From positions 214,616 to 278,615 of the forward strand of contig JASFYJ010000001.1 in assembly GCA_030055525.1 (NCBI GenBank): 64,000 nucleotides of DNA, written 5' to 3'. The position numbers and the translations under genes are program-made. The notes under the pieces were generated by a model that had not been told where the DNA came from, did no database searches, and was given only the letters and a program-made list of their open reading frames with translations. Within the stretch, counting starts at the first letter, position 1. Each line of letters starts with the position of its first letter. Shown piece by piece: positions 36,028-46,517 of the stretch. This DNA comes from Archaeoglobales archaeon. GTDB lineage: Archaea; Halobacteriota; Archaeoglobi; Archaeoglobales; Archaeoglobaceae.

Positions 36028-36588
36028 ATGTCTTACGTGATATATGCAGCCGTAGGATTGTTGGGACTCGCCGTTGGCTTATCAATCTTGATTTTCACAA
36101 GTTTTGGTATTTTAAAACCAAAGGAAGGTTCCAACCTTGATCGTGGTCAAGCACCTTGGTATCTTTGGGTCTCTGGTATTGCGATGCTAATTGCAAGCGC
36201 ATACTTTGCAATGCATAACGATTTTCTTGATGCTGCAACCTTTGGAGGTTATGGTGTATTTTGGACAGCTATAGGAACGCTGTTTTACTGGGGAGGAGAT
36301 AGTAGAACCCTTGGACCTATTGCCATAGGTTATGCCGTCTGGTCTCTAGCTTTGATGTTCGCATATGCAACGGTAAGTGCAACTTTGTTCATCGTGCTAC
36401 TCTTGCTTGTTCTGATATTCTTGTCACTGATTCCAGCCGCTTGGGATAAAGTGAATGCAAAGGTCCTTGGGACGCTTGAGCTTCTCTGCCTAATATTCAC
36501 ACTTATAGCTGTAGTTGGGCTTATATTTGCAGCAGTTCCAGAGCTTGAAGGATATGCGGGAATATTTATATGGCCCCCGTTAATTTAA
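36028..36588 (+). CDS. Small multi-pass membrane protein in mta cluster
   Basis: 186 residues with about six hydrophobic helices: near 3-27, 44-63, 70-90, 95-113, 115-138 and 150-175. The FGGYGVFWTAIGTLFYWGG segment loosely recalls GPR1/FUN34/YaaH acetate transporters, but the NPAPLGL motif of that family is missing, so no family is assigned. AGGTGAGG lies before the ATG. Placed 39 bases after mtaC and 26 before the CobW gene, it is a candidate channel or transporter for methanol or another small solute. That role is inference. Confidence 0.7.
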   Translation: MSYVIYAAVGLLGLAVGLSILIFTSFGILKPKEGSNLDRGQAPWYLWVSGIAMLIASAYFAMHNDFLDAATFGGYGVFWTAIGTLFYWGGDSRTLGPIAIGYAVWSLALMFAYATVSATLFIVLLLLVLIFLSLIPAAWDKVNAKVLGTLELLCLIFTLIAVVGLIFAAVPELEGYAGIFIWPPLI

Positions 36589-36614
36589 AAACTTATTATT
36601 TTTTAGGTGTTTGA

Positions 36615-37646
36615 ATGTCTAAAGCCCTAATTCTAAGCGGATTTTTGGGGAGTGGGAAAACAAGTCTTATTTTAAGACTCGGAAAATATTTTGCTGAAGA
36701 TTTGAAAAAGAAAGTTGTTATAATCGTAAATGAGATAGGTGAGATAGGCGTTGATGGTGATTTTCTCAAAAAGTCTGGAATGGATTCCTATGAGATAACT
36801 GAAGGATGTATATGCTGCACGGTTAGAAGAGATTTGGAGTCTACGCTATCTTACGTCCTCTCATCCATAGCTCCCGATTACGTTTTGATCGAACCGACTG
36901 GAATAGCTTTCCCCTCTGTTATAAAAAAGATCGCAAGAAAAAACGATCTAGATGCTTTGGTAATTGGAGTTGCAGATGCTACGAGGTTTGTAAAGCTTTA
37001 TAGCGAATCTAGAGAGTTTATAGAGAGACAGGTCAGAGAGGCGGAGATAATATCGATAAACAAAATTGACTGCATAAAATCACAAGCTGAACTGAAAGTT
37101 CTGACAGAGATCTTGAAACAATTGTCTCCGAAAGCTAAGATCGTTTTTACCTCCGCCAAAACAGGGGAAGGTATAAAAGAACTCGCAAAGCTTCTAAGTT
37201 CAACTTCAGGTTTTGAAGTGTTGGCTGAAGAATTTATTGACTCGACGGTGGAATCTAAAGCTTCTTGGTATTCGGCCAAGATATCAGTAAGGTTCAAAAA
37301 GCCTACTTCCGGAGTTGAAGTAAAGAGTTTTGGAATCGAGCTTATGGAGAGCCTAAAGAATAGAGCTGGTAATATTCAGCACTACAAGATTCTCATATCC
37401 AACAGCGGGGCATTGAAATTCGGTTTGACCAGGAAAGAGGATGCTGTAAGTGTAGACGGTAGCTTGGCAGGCTGGATAGTTAACGCAACCATTAACGTTC
37501 TACTTATAGATAAAGACTTGAGTTCTGAAAAGATAGGAAAAATATTTGAAGATGAGCTTACACAAAAATCGAAAAAGTTTGGATTTGATTACGAGATCGT
37601 TGAGCATGAAGGTGAACACCATAAGGTTGAACACAAGGAGGGCTGA
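36615..37646 (+). CDS. CobW/G3E-family GTPase with His-rich C-terminus
   Basis: 343-residue G3E P-loop GTPase related to CobW, HypB, UreG and zinc chaperones. Walker A GFLGSGKTS (8-16), the metal-binding GCICCTVR (C-x-C-C, about 63-70), EPTGIAFPS and SINKIDC are all present. The C-terminus EHEGEHHKVEHKEG is rich in His and Glu, a likely metal reservoir. Located between mtaC and ramA, it may deliver zinc to MtaA/MtaB or assist the cobalt cofactor; that is inference. Six bases separate its stop from the ramA ATG. Confidence 0.85.
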   Translation: MSKALILSGFLGSGKTSLILRLGKYFAEDLKKKVVIIVNEIGEIGVDGDFLKKSGMDSYEITEGCICCTVRRDLESTLSYVLSSIAPDYVLIEPTGIAFPSVIKKIARKNDLDALVIGVADATRFVKLYSESREFIERQVREAEIISINKIDCIKSQAELKVLTEILKQLSPKAKIVFTSAKTGEGIKELAKLLSSTSGFEVLAEEFIDSTVESKASWYSAKISVRFKKPTSGVEVKSFGIELMESLKNRAGNIQHYKILISNSGALKFGLTRKEDAVSVDGSLAGWIVNATINVLLIDKDLSSEKIGKIFEDELTQKSKKFGFDYEIVEHEGEHHKVEHKEG

Positions 37647-37651
37647 TATTG

Positions 37652-39283
37652 ATGAGAATTGGAGTTGCAGCAGATTTGGGGACAAGCGGATTTAGAGCTC
37701 AGGCAATTGATTTAGAAACTGGTGAAGTCATCTCAACTGCAATAACCCTTCGCCATCCACTTCCAGGAATAAATGTAATGGATCACCTTACTTTTGCAAT
37801 AGAATACAGTTTGGACTTTGCTCACTCTATAGTCATCGATGCCGTAGATAAGCTGCTGAAGAAATTAAGGATCGATTTGAGAAAAGTGGAAAGGATGGCA
37901 GTAAGTGGAAACCCTACACAGCTATCTATATTTCAAGGGATAGAGATCAGAGACCTCGCCTATGCTGGTGAGAGGGCTTTAGAGTTAAGGGGTGTGAAAC
38001 CTCCAAAAAGAGATGCTACGATAATAAAAACGGGAGATGTCGGTTTGAAGAATCTTTCAACGGAGGTTGATCTCTATATCCCTCCATGCATAAAACATGA
38101 ACTTGGAGCAGATGCGATAGCAATGATGGTAAAGTCAGGATTTCTCAAAGAAGAGCTAGCATTAGTAGCAGACTATGGAACAAATGCTGAAATTGCTTTA
38201 AAAGTTGGAGATGATATACTTACAGGCAGTTGTGCTGCAGGACCAGCTATAGAAGGGCAGCATATCGAAAAGGGTATGTTAGCCTCGCCAGGTGCGATTT
38301 CAGATATCTCATTCGAGATTTCCGGTTGGAGAAACTACGTACTCAGCGAGGAAATGTATGCAAAACCTGGAGATGTGGTAGATATTGCCAATGGAAAAAT
38401 TTTGGAAAAGGGTTCAATGCACAAGAAGGCTAAGGGTATTACTGGAACAGGAGTGATAGCTGGTATCGCAGTTGGTTTAAGCAAAGGATTGATCAAACCA
38501 CCAAAGATAGTTACTCATGATAGAAAACTACATTTCCAAGATGAGATCTATCTGACAGAAAAAGATGTTGAAGAAGCAGGAAAAGCGCTTGGAGCTTTTA
38601 GAGCGGGATTTCTAACCCTTGCAGAAGAGGCAGGGATAGATTTTACAGAAATAAAGACGATGTACATGGCTGGAGCTTCAGGATTCTATGTGGATCCTCT
38701 AAAGGCTAGGATAGTTGGCGAAATTCCTCCTTCATCAGAAAAAATCTATCAAGTTGGAAACACATCTCTAGCACTTGCAGCTGATTTGATCCGGAATCCA
38801 GATTATTTGGATGAGTTGCAGAGCTTTGCAAGTGAACTTAGAGCTCAGCACGTTATGTTTGCAACATCAGAGGTTTTTCAGAATGCTTACACCTTAGAAC
38901 TTGCATACTGGACGGAAGGAATGAGTCTTGATAACTACAACAAGTTCTTGCAGGCCTATGGAATTAATCAGAAAATCACAGCCCAAGCAAAGGCTCCTGA
39001 GGTTGTGAAGGTTGTTCCACGCGATATCGCTGAACTGGGTAAGTTAGGTTTAGAAGTGGTCCCAGACATAGGAACGCTTATCGAAGTCGAGGCCGAAGGC
39101 TGTAAGGAATGCAAGAAATGTGCCAGGAGTTGTCCGGAAAATGCTATTATCTCCGTGAAGGATGGAAAAATTCAGATAAGTTCAAGCTTATGCTTAGGAA
39201 CGGCTTGCAGGAGATGCGTTGCAGCATGTCCAGAGAAGGTTCTGGACTTTAACAAAGCTAGAGTTTTGGGTGTAAGGGTATGA
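37652..39283 (+). CDS. ramA: RamA-type corrinoid protein reductive activase
   Basis: ATP-dependent iron-sulfur protein that reduces inactive Co(II) corrinoid proteins back to Co(I). 543 aa. An ASKHA-like ATPase part has GVAADLGTSGFRAQAIDLETG, VADYGTNAEIALKVG and MYMAGASGFYVDP; a C-terminal diferredoxin domain has CKECKKCARSCPE and CLGTACRRCVAACPE (eight cysteines, two [4Fe-4S] clusters). Methanosarcina RamA has the same order and size. ATG 37652 is used; TTG 37649 would add one residue. AGGAGG lies 10 bases before it. A dedicated activase in the same cluster makes the Mta system self-sufficient. Confidence 0.92.
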   Translation: MRIGVAADLGTSGFRAQAIDLETGEVISTAITLRHPLPGINVMDHLTFAIEYSLDFAHSIVIDAVDKLLKKLRIDLRKVERMAVSGNPTQLSIFQGIEIRDLAYAGERALELRGVKPPKRDATIIKTGDVGLKNLSTEVDLYIPPCIKHELGADAIAMMVKSGFLKEELALVADYGTNAEIALKVGDDILTGSCAAGPAIEGQHIEKGMLASPGAISDISFEISGWRNYVLSEEMYAKPGDVVDIANGKILEKGSMHKKAKGITGTGVIAGIAVGLSKGLIKPPKIVTHDRKLHFQDEIYLTEKDVEEAGKALGAFRAGFLTLAEEAGIDFTEIKTMYMAGASGFYVDPLKARIVGEIPPSSEKIYQVGNTSLALAADLIRNPDYLDELQSFASELRAQHVMFATSEVFQNAYTLELAYWTEGMSLDNYNKFLQAYGINQKITAQAKAPEVVKVVPRDIAELGKLGLEVVPDIGTLIEVEAEGCKECKKCARSCPENAIISVKDGKIQISSSLCLGTACRRCVAACPEKVLDFNKARVLGVRV

Positions 39284-39846
39284 AAACGAAAATGGAAGAA
39301 ATAATGGAATTTTTAAAATCTCTGAAAGGCGTTGAAGACGTTAAGCTGCTTACGGAGTCTGAAAAAAGAGAGTTGATGAGGATTGAAGAGCAAGCTGAGA
39401 GATCTTCACTTATGGGCCTAATGCCAGGAATTAATCAGGGTGTGAGAGAGGCTATTTCAAGGACTTTTACAGTTGCAGCAATAACCAACGATGAATTTGA
39501 GTGGCCAATAAGGGGGACTGTTAAGTTCGTTTATAGAGGGGAAGTAATAGGAGAGGAAATAAGAGATGAAAACGAGCTCAGAAGGCTTAAAAATGAAGGT
39601 AACAGGATAATTGGGGATATCTTCGTTCTGTACTCTGACAAGATAAGAGAACTCGGAATTGTAAATTTACGAGATGCTACTCTTGTAATAGCTCCACTGG
39701 AGCTTTCTTGGATAAAAAATGTGCCCCATGCGAAAAGGGTCGTTGTCGGAAGTCCATCAACTCCATCTGATCTTTATATAAAAAAGATTATGAAAAAAGA
39801 TGTCGCCGACAGAGGTTCGGTTGTTGTAGGATTTGAAATAGATTGA
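39280..39846 (+). CDS. Unknown protein translationally coupled to ramA
   Basis: 188 residues, overlapping ramA by 4 bases (ATGA). Predicted soluble. N-terminal helical part with LLTESEKRELMRIEEQAE, then a beta-rich part (WPIRGTVKFVYRGEVIGEE), and a C-terminal VVVGSPSTPSDLYIKK...GSVVVGFEID. No cysteine, metal motif, signal or membrane segment. I do not recognise a family. Tight coupling suggests a role in corrinoid activation, perhaps as a RamA or MtaC partner. Confidence 0.72.
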   Translation: MKTKMEEIMEFLKSLKGVEDVKLLTESEKRELMRIEEQAERSSLMGLMPGINQGVREAISRTFTVAAITNDEFEWPIRGTVKFVYRGEVIGEEIRDENELRRLKNEGNRIIGDIFVLYSDKIRELGIVNLRDATLVIAPLELSWIKNVPHAKRVVVGSPSTPSDLYIKKIMKKDVADRGSVVVGFEID

Positions 39847-39855
39847 TTTTTTAAG
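39847..39855 (+). promoter_or_regulatory. TATA box of the small membrane protein-YbjQ operon
   Basis: TTTTTTAAG, just after the preceding stop, centred about 26 bases before ATG 39877. It marks the likely end of the mta transcription unit and a new one. Confidence 0.5.
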
Positions 39856-39876
39856 CCTTCATGTAATTTTTAACCT

Positions 39877-40041
39877 ATGCGTTCACAGACTAAATGGGGT
39901 CTGACTTTTGTTATTTTAGGCATCTTGATTTCACCACTAGCTTTTCCGTTTTTGCTGATATACTCTATTCCGCTAATATTAATAGGTACAGCACTAATTA
40001 TATTCAGAGGGAGAGAGGAGAAGATAGAAGAGGTGAAATGA
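39877..40041 (+). CDS. Two-helix small membrane protein (54 aa)
   Basis: Found by translating the gap after the ramA-coupled gene. It has two hydrophobic helices (WGLTFVILGILISPLAFPF and LLIYSIPLILIGTALIIF) and a charged C-terminal tail (RGREEKIEEVK). TATA box at leaderless distance; its stop is 1 base before the YbjQ-family ATG, and GAGGTG for that gene lies inside it. Function unknown. Confidence 0.68.
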   Translation: MRSQTKWGLTFVILGILISPLAFPFLLIYSIPLILIGTALIIFRGREEKIEEVK

Positions 40042-40042
40042 A

Positions 40043-40375
40043 ATGGAGGAGATTATAGTTACCACAACAGACTATGTACCTGGTTACGAGGTTGAAAAAG
40101 TTTTAGGTGTCATCTTTGGGAACACGGTAAGGGCGAAGCATATAGGTAAGGATATCTCAGCCTTGTTCAAGAACATCGTTGGTGGAGAGATACAGGAATA
40201 TACAGAAATGCTGTCAGAAGCGAGAACAGAAGCTTTAAATAGACTGATCAAAGAAGCAAAGAAAATTGGAGCAGATGCAGTTATAAATGTCAGATTTACA
40301 ACTTCTCAAACAATGGCTGGAGCTGCAGAACTTTTAGCTTATGGAACTGCTGTAAAGCTTAGAAAAAAACAATGA
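40043..40375 (+). CDS. YbjQ/UPF0145 family protein
   Basis: 110 residues of the YbjQ (DUF74, heavy-metal-binding annotated) family: TTTDYVPGYEVEKVLGVIFGNTVRAK at the start, YTEMLSEARTEALNRLIKEAKKIGADAVINVRF and the C-terminal LAYGTAVKLRKKQ. These small pentameric proteins are widespread; the metal-binding annotation is weakly supported and the function is unknown. Cotranscribed with the small membrane protein before it. Confidence 0.88.
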   Translation: MEEIIVTTTDYVPGYEVEKVLGVIFGNTVRAKHIGKDISALFKNIVGGEIQEYTEMLSEARTEALNRLIKEAKKIGADAVINVRFTTSQTMAGAAELLAYGTAVKLRKKQ

Positions 40376-40379
40376 ATAA

Positions 40380-42231
<1,852 letters not shown>

Positions 42232-42241
42232 AGAGTAATCA

Positions 42242-43546
42242 ATGCGTATAGTAATAGCCGGTGCAGGAGAAGTCGGATACAGTTTAGCAACATCACTCGC
42301 TGGAAAGCATGAAATAATATTAATTGAAAAAGATGATGATAAGCTCAAAGAAGCGTCCAACCTAGATGTGTACACGATAAAGGGCAACGCTGCCAATCCA
42401 AAAATTCTAAAGGCTGCCGAAGTCGAGAAAGCGGACCTTTTTTTGGGAGTCACCGGCAATGATGAGGTAAATTTAGTAGCCGGAATCGTTGCAAAAAAGC
42501 TTGGAGCCAATAAGGTTGTTGTTAGAGTTGAAAATCCGGAGTATGTCGAAGAACCAATCGTAAAAAATCATCCGCTTGGTTACGATGTAGTTATCTGTCC
42601 TCAACTCGCTTTGGCTCAGGAAATTGTAAAGCTTGCTGGAATGCGAGGTGCATTAGAAGTTCATTCTCTCAGCAACGGAAAAGTTGAAATGGTGGAGGTT
42701 CTGGTGAAAGAAGATTCGATAGTAAACAACAAGGAGATCAAATCTCTGAACCTTCCACCCAACGTAGTAATTGCAACGATATATAGAGATGGCGAGATAA
42801 TAATTCCGAGCGGTGATACCGTACTTAAAAGTGGTGACAGGGTAGCTATCGTTGGAAGATCAGGAACTCTTAAAGAATTAACTGGACTTTTTGACTTTTC
42901 TGAAACCAAGAAGGTCACCATATTTGGTGCTGGGGCAATAGGTATGCATGTGGCTAAGATGCTGAGTAGCTTAGTAAAGATAAAGTTGATTGAATCCAAT
43001 CCGGAAAAATGTAAGTACCTCGCTGAGTCCATAGAAAACGTAAAGGTTGTATGTGGAGATGCGACAGATCTAAATCTACTGAGGGAAGAAAAGATTGGTG
43101 AATCAGATATCGTAATTGCTACAACCGAAAGCGATGAGAAAAATCTTTTGATATCTCTACTCTCCAAGAGCATGGGAGCAAAAAAGAGTATTGCGAAAGT
43201 AGAAAAAGGAAGTTACGTCAAGCTTTTCGAGGCTGCAGGGGTTGATATCGCCCTAAATCCAAGAACCATAACTTACAGAGAGGTCTTGAAGCTGATAGAA
43301 GGTATAACTTCCGAAGTTAAGGAGCTCGGAAATATAAATGTGGTTGAAGTGGTAGTCAAAAACCCGAAGGTAGCTAAGAAAAAGTTAAAAGAGATAGATA
43401 TACCAAAAAACGTGTTGATTGGAGCGATACTACGTAACGATGACTGTCTGATACCAAGGGGCGATACAGAGATCCAGCTTAACGATGTACTGCTGATATT
43501 TACCAACTGGGAGAACATCGAAAAAGTAGAAGAGATCTTTTCATGA
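42242..43546 (+). CDS. trkA: Trk potassium channel regulatory subunit TrkA
   Basis: Cytoplasmic NAD/ATP-sensing gating ring of the Trk K+ uptake system. 434 aa with two TrkA-N/TrkA-C (RCK) units: IAGAGEVGYSLATSL at residue 3 and IFGAGAIGMHVAKML at about 226, each with the downstream DATDLNLL-type acidic ribose-binding residue and a C-terminal subdomain. It overlaps trkH by 4 bases, an intact trkAH operon. Confidence 0.93.
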   Translation: MRIVIAGAGEVGYSLATSLAGKHEIILIEKDDDKLKEASNLDVYTIKGNAANPKILKAAEVEKADLFLGVTGNDEVNLVAGIVAKKLGANKVVVRVENPEYVEEPIVKNHPLGYDVVICPQLALAQEIVKLAGMRGALEVHSLSNGKVEMVEVLVKEDSIVNNKEIKSLNLPPNVVIATIYRDGEIIIPSGDTVLKSGDRVAIVGRSGTLKELTGLFDFSETKKVTIFGAGAIGMHVAKMLSSLVKIKLIESNPEKCKYLAESIENVKVVCGDATDLNLLREEKIGESDIVIATTESDEKNLLISLLSKSMGAKKSIAKVEKGSYVKLFEAAGVDIALNPRTITYREVLKLIEGITSEVKELGNINVVEVVVKNPKVAKKKLKEIDIPKNVLIGAILRNDDCLIPRGDTEIQLNDVLLIFTNWENIEKVEEIFS

Positions 43547-45018
43547 AAGTCGTCTTTTCTTTTCTCGGACGTTTGATTGCTCTTTTTTCAGTTACCTTGC
43601 TTGTGCCTTGCTTTGCAGCTTATCTTCTTGAAGAGGATCTTACTCCTTATATCTACACTATGTTTATAAGCATGTTCTTAGGTATCTTCTTCTATATTAG
43701 CTCGAGAGGCGAAAAAAGCCACAGATTTATGAAGAGTTTTCCGTATCTCTACGATTTCAGTGATTTTGACACGATAAAACCGAAGGAAGCTTTTACGTTT
43801 GTATCGATCTCTTGGCTTTTTATAGCATTCATCTCTTCGATTCCCTACATTTTTAATGGGATAAATCCACTAGATGCATTCTTCGAAGCTATGTCTGGAT
43901 TAACAACTACCGGAGCCAGTGTTTTAATACCTGAAGAGTTGCCAAGATCTCTTCTCCTCTGGAGATCCTTTACTCAATGGCTTGGAGGTATTGGAGTTAT
44001 AGTCCTTTTCCTTATCATCTTTCCTTCCTTGACAAGAAGGACGGCGATGATTTTTAAAGCTGAGTATCCAGGTATTACACTCGATCGTCTGAAGCCAAGA
44101 GTTAGAGATACAGCCCTATCTATATTCCTCCTTTACCTATTTCTCACGATACTAGAAATTTTAATTCTTAGATTTTTAGGCCTGAACTTGTTTGATTCGA
44201 TAGTTCATACTTTCAGCAATATCTCAACCGGCGGATTCTCAACGCATTCAGAAAGTATAGCATATTTCAACAATGTTCTTGTTGAGGCTATCGTTACCAT
44301 TTTCATGATATTAGGAGGTACGAACTTCGGTTTGCTTTATTTTGCTTTTAAATCGAACATGAAAATTTTTAGAAATTCAGAGTTTCGTTTTTACATTTTT
44401 CTGCTTTTCTCGGCATCTCTTATTTTGACAATAATCAACCTTCGGAATTTTGATTTTTTTGATTCTTTGCGGTACTCAATTTTTCAGGCTGTATCCATTA
44501 TGACGGGAACCGGGTTTACAACGTACGATTTTGACAGATGGAGTGATTCTGCGAAGTTCATCCTTTTAGTACTTATGTTCATAGGTGGCTGCAGTGGCTC
44601 TACTACTGGTGGAATAAAAGTTGTAAGAATACTTCTCCTGATTAAATATTCGATATGGAGAATTTTAAGAGCAGCTGAACCTAGAACGTTACGTATTGTC
44701 AAGTACGACGATCTTGCTGTTTCAGAAGATGTTTTGGAAGATGTTGCAGCCTTTTTTATCCTATACATCTTCCTCTTCCTAATTTCAGCGTTCATCATTA
44801 CAATTTCTGGATACGATCTTCTAACCTCATTATCTGCCAGCGCAGCAACTCTTTCAAACGTAGGACCTGGAATGGGTTTAGTTGGTGCATCTGAAACCTA
44901 CGCTGACTTGGCTGTACACTTAAAGCTGCTTTTGTGCTTGAACATGTGGATTGGCAGACTAGAAATTTTTGCTGTGTTGATACTTTTTACACCGTTCTAC
45001 TGGAAAGAAAGTTGGTAA
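43543..45018 (+). CDS. trkH: Trk potassium uptake channel TrkH
   Basis: 491-residue K+-translocating membrane subunit with the four M1-P-M2 repeats: filter regions MSGLTTTGASVL, FSNISTGGFSTH, VSIMTGTGFTTYD and AATLSNVGPGMG, each with the conserved glycine. GGCSGSTTGGIK lies before the last repeat. Coupled to trkA. Its last 32 bases overlap the convergent hisS. Confidence 0.93.
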   Translation: MKVVFSFLGRLIALFSVTLLVPCFAAYLLEEDLTPYIYTMFISMFLGIFFYISSRGEKSHRFMKSFPYLYDFSDFDTIKPKEAFTFVSISWLFIAFISSIPYIFNGINPLDAFFEAMSGLTTTGASVLIPEELPRSLLLWRSFTQWLGGIGVIVLFLIIFPSLTRRTAMIFKAEYPGITLDRLKPRVRDTALSIFLLYLFLTILEILILRFLGLNLFDSIVHTFSNISTGGFSTHSESIAYFNNVLVEAIVTIFMILGGTNFGLLYFAFKSNMKIFRNSEFRFYIFLLFSASLILTIINLRNFDFFDSLRYSIFQAVSIMTGTGFTTYDFDRWSDSAKFILLVLMFIGGCSGSTTGGIKVVRILLLIKYSIWRILRAAEPRTLRIVKYDDLAVSEDVLEDVAAFFILYIFLFLISAFIITISGYDLLTSLSASAATLSNVGPGMGLVGASETYADLAVHLKLLLCLNMWIGRLEIFAVLILFTPFYWKESW

Positions 45019-46219
45019 GTTCTTTAATTGGAACGTCTATCTGCTGACCACTCTTCAGATCTTTAACAGAAACTTTTCCTTCTTCAAGTTCGTTCTTCCC
45101 AACCAACACTGCAAATTCGGCTTTGATGTCATTTGCGTAGCTAAGTTGTTTCTTTAGATTTCTTTCCATTACATCTATCACAGCTACAAAACCGCTATTG
45201 CGAAGCATTTTTGCAATTTTAAGCGCATCTAAATAAGTATCTTCAAATGCAACAACAAAAACGGTTCTTATCTTCTCTCCATCTACGTTACAAACCTCAT
45301 AAACCCTGTCAAATCCTATTGCAAAGCCTGTAGCTGGAGTTTTTTGCCCACCAAAGAGGGAAGCAAGTTCGTAGCTACCTCCACCACATATCTGCTTTTG
45401 AGCCCCCAAGTTTGGAGCATAACATTCGAAAACCACGCCAGTATAATAATCCAAGCCCCTTACAATTCCCAGATCGAACTCGTATTCTACTTTTGCAGCA
45501 TCCAGAATTTCTGCAATTCTTTTTAACCTTTCTATCTCTTTCTCAGCAAAATTTACTTTTTCTAGAATGGATGCGTCTCCCTTTAGCTCAATAAGTCTAA
45601 AAACCCTATCTTTGACTTTTTCATCAACTTTGCAGTCATTCATAAACTTTTCAAGTTCATCGATCTGGTTTTTATCTATCAAGCGCATAATTCTGTCTGA
45701 ATTTTCGATGCCTTTTAAAACATCTCTCATTATACCTACATGCCCTATCTCAAGCTTGAATTCTACCTTCAAAGCCTTTAACATTTCATATGCAAGCATT
45801 ATGACTTCTGCATCTGCCAAATGAGAATCAGAACCTATTAGTTCAACTCCAAACTGCCAAAATTCTCTGTATCTACCTTTTTGAGGTCGTTCATATCTGA
45901 AGCAATTTGCGAAGTAGTAAAATCTAAGAGGTTTTGGCATAACCTCGCAAGAATTTACGTACAACCTCATGACTGGTGCTGTCAATTCAGGTCTTAAAGC
46001 CAACTCTCTCCCGCTCTTATCTTTAAAGACGTACATTTCTTCCACAATACTCTCTCCAGACTTCAATGTGAAAAGTTCAACGTGTTCAAATGTCGGTGTC
46101 GCTATTTCACCATATCCATAGCTTTCGGCAATTCTCCGAAGTATTTTCTCCATTTCTCTCCTTTTTTTCATCTCCTCTGGCAAAAAATCTCTCGTCCCTC
46201 TCGGCCTCTCGAGCTTCAC
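44987..46219 (-). CDS. hisS: Histidyl-tRNA synthetase
   Basis: Class II synthetase: motif 1 around EMYVFKDKSGRELALRPELTAPVMR, motif 2 FANCFRYERPQKGRYREFWQFGVELIG, the histidine-specific GLDYYTGVVFE, motif 3 GFAIGFDR, then an anticodon-binding domain ending PIKELTNFL. 410 aa. Starts with GTG 46219, at leaderless distance from a TATA box. Confidence 0.95.
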   Translation of the reverse strand: MKLERPRGTRDFLPEEMKKRREMEKILRRIAESYGYGEIATPTFEHVELFTLKSGESIVEEMYVFKDKSGRELALRPELTAPVMRLYVNSCEVMPKPLRFYYFANCFRYERPQKGRYREFWQFGVELIGSDSHLADAEVIMLAYEMLKALKVEFKLEIGHVGIMRDVLKGIENSDRIMRLIDKNQIDELEKFMNDCKVDEKVKDRVFRLIELKGDASILEKVNFAEKEIERLKRIAEILDAAKVEYEFDLGIVRGLDYYTGVVFECYAPNLGAQKQICGGGSYELASLFGGQKTPATGFAIGFDRVYEVCNVDGEKIRTVFVVAFEDTYLDALKIAKMLRNSGFVAVIDVMERNLKKQLSYANDIKAEFAVLVGKNELEEGKVSVKDLKSGQQIDVPIKELTNFLSSRTV

Positions 46220-46238
46220 AACAAAAGTTCGAGATGTG

Positions 46239-46249
46239 CTTTAAAATTG
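46239..46249 (-). promoter_or_regulatory. TATA box of hisS
   Basis: Minus-strand CAATTTTAAAG centred about 25 bases from GTG 46219, supporting that non-ATG start. Confidence 0.5.
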
Positions 46250-46486
46250 TTGCCATCGTAGATATAATTTTTGAACTTAACCGAGAGCATCTGAGAAAAA
46301 TTTTATCTCTTTTAAGTTTTAAAGTTCAGAGATCGTAATTCTATCTGAATTTTTCAAAATTTCGACCATAGTTCACTTCTGAGAAGAGAAAGCTAAAAAT
46401 ATACTGTAAGAACTTTCGATGGAAGAATTAAAGCGAACTTCAAGTAATTTTTATAAAATTTTTGATAGCATTAATATGGAGGATAA

Positions 46487-46496
46487 ATTTTTTAAA
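46487..46496 (+). promoter_or_regulatory. TATA box of CoA-disulfide reductase gene
   Basis: ATTTTTTAAA centred about 26 bases before ATG 46518. It excludes the longer frame from 46419, which would run through the promoter. The remaining divergent gap back to hisS (46250-46486) is AT-rich; I see no gene in it. Confidence 0.55.
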
Positions 46497-46517
46497 GTAG
46501 CCTCTATAATTTTTGTC

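Noticed and set aside
36028-36588. Firm assignment to the GPR1/FUN34/YaaH acetate transporter family
   Set aside because: Only one short segment resembles the family and its NPAPLGL motif is missing.
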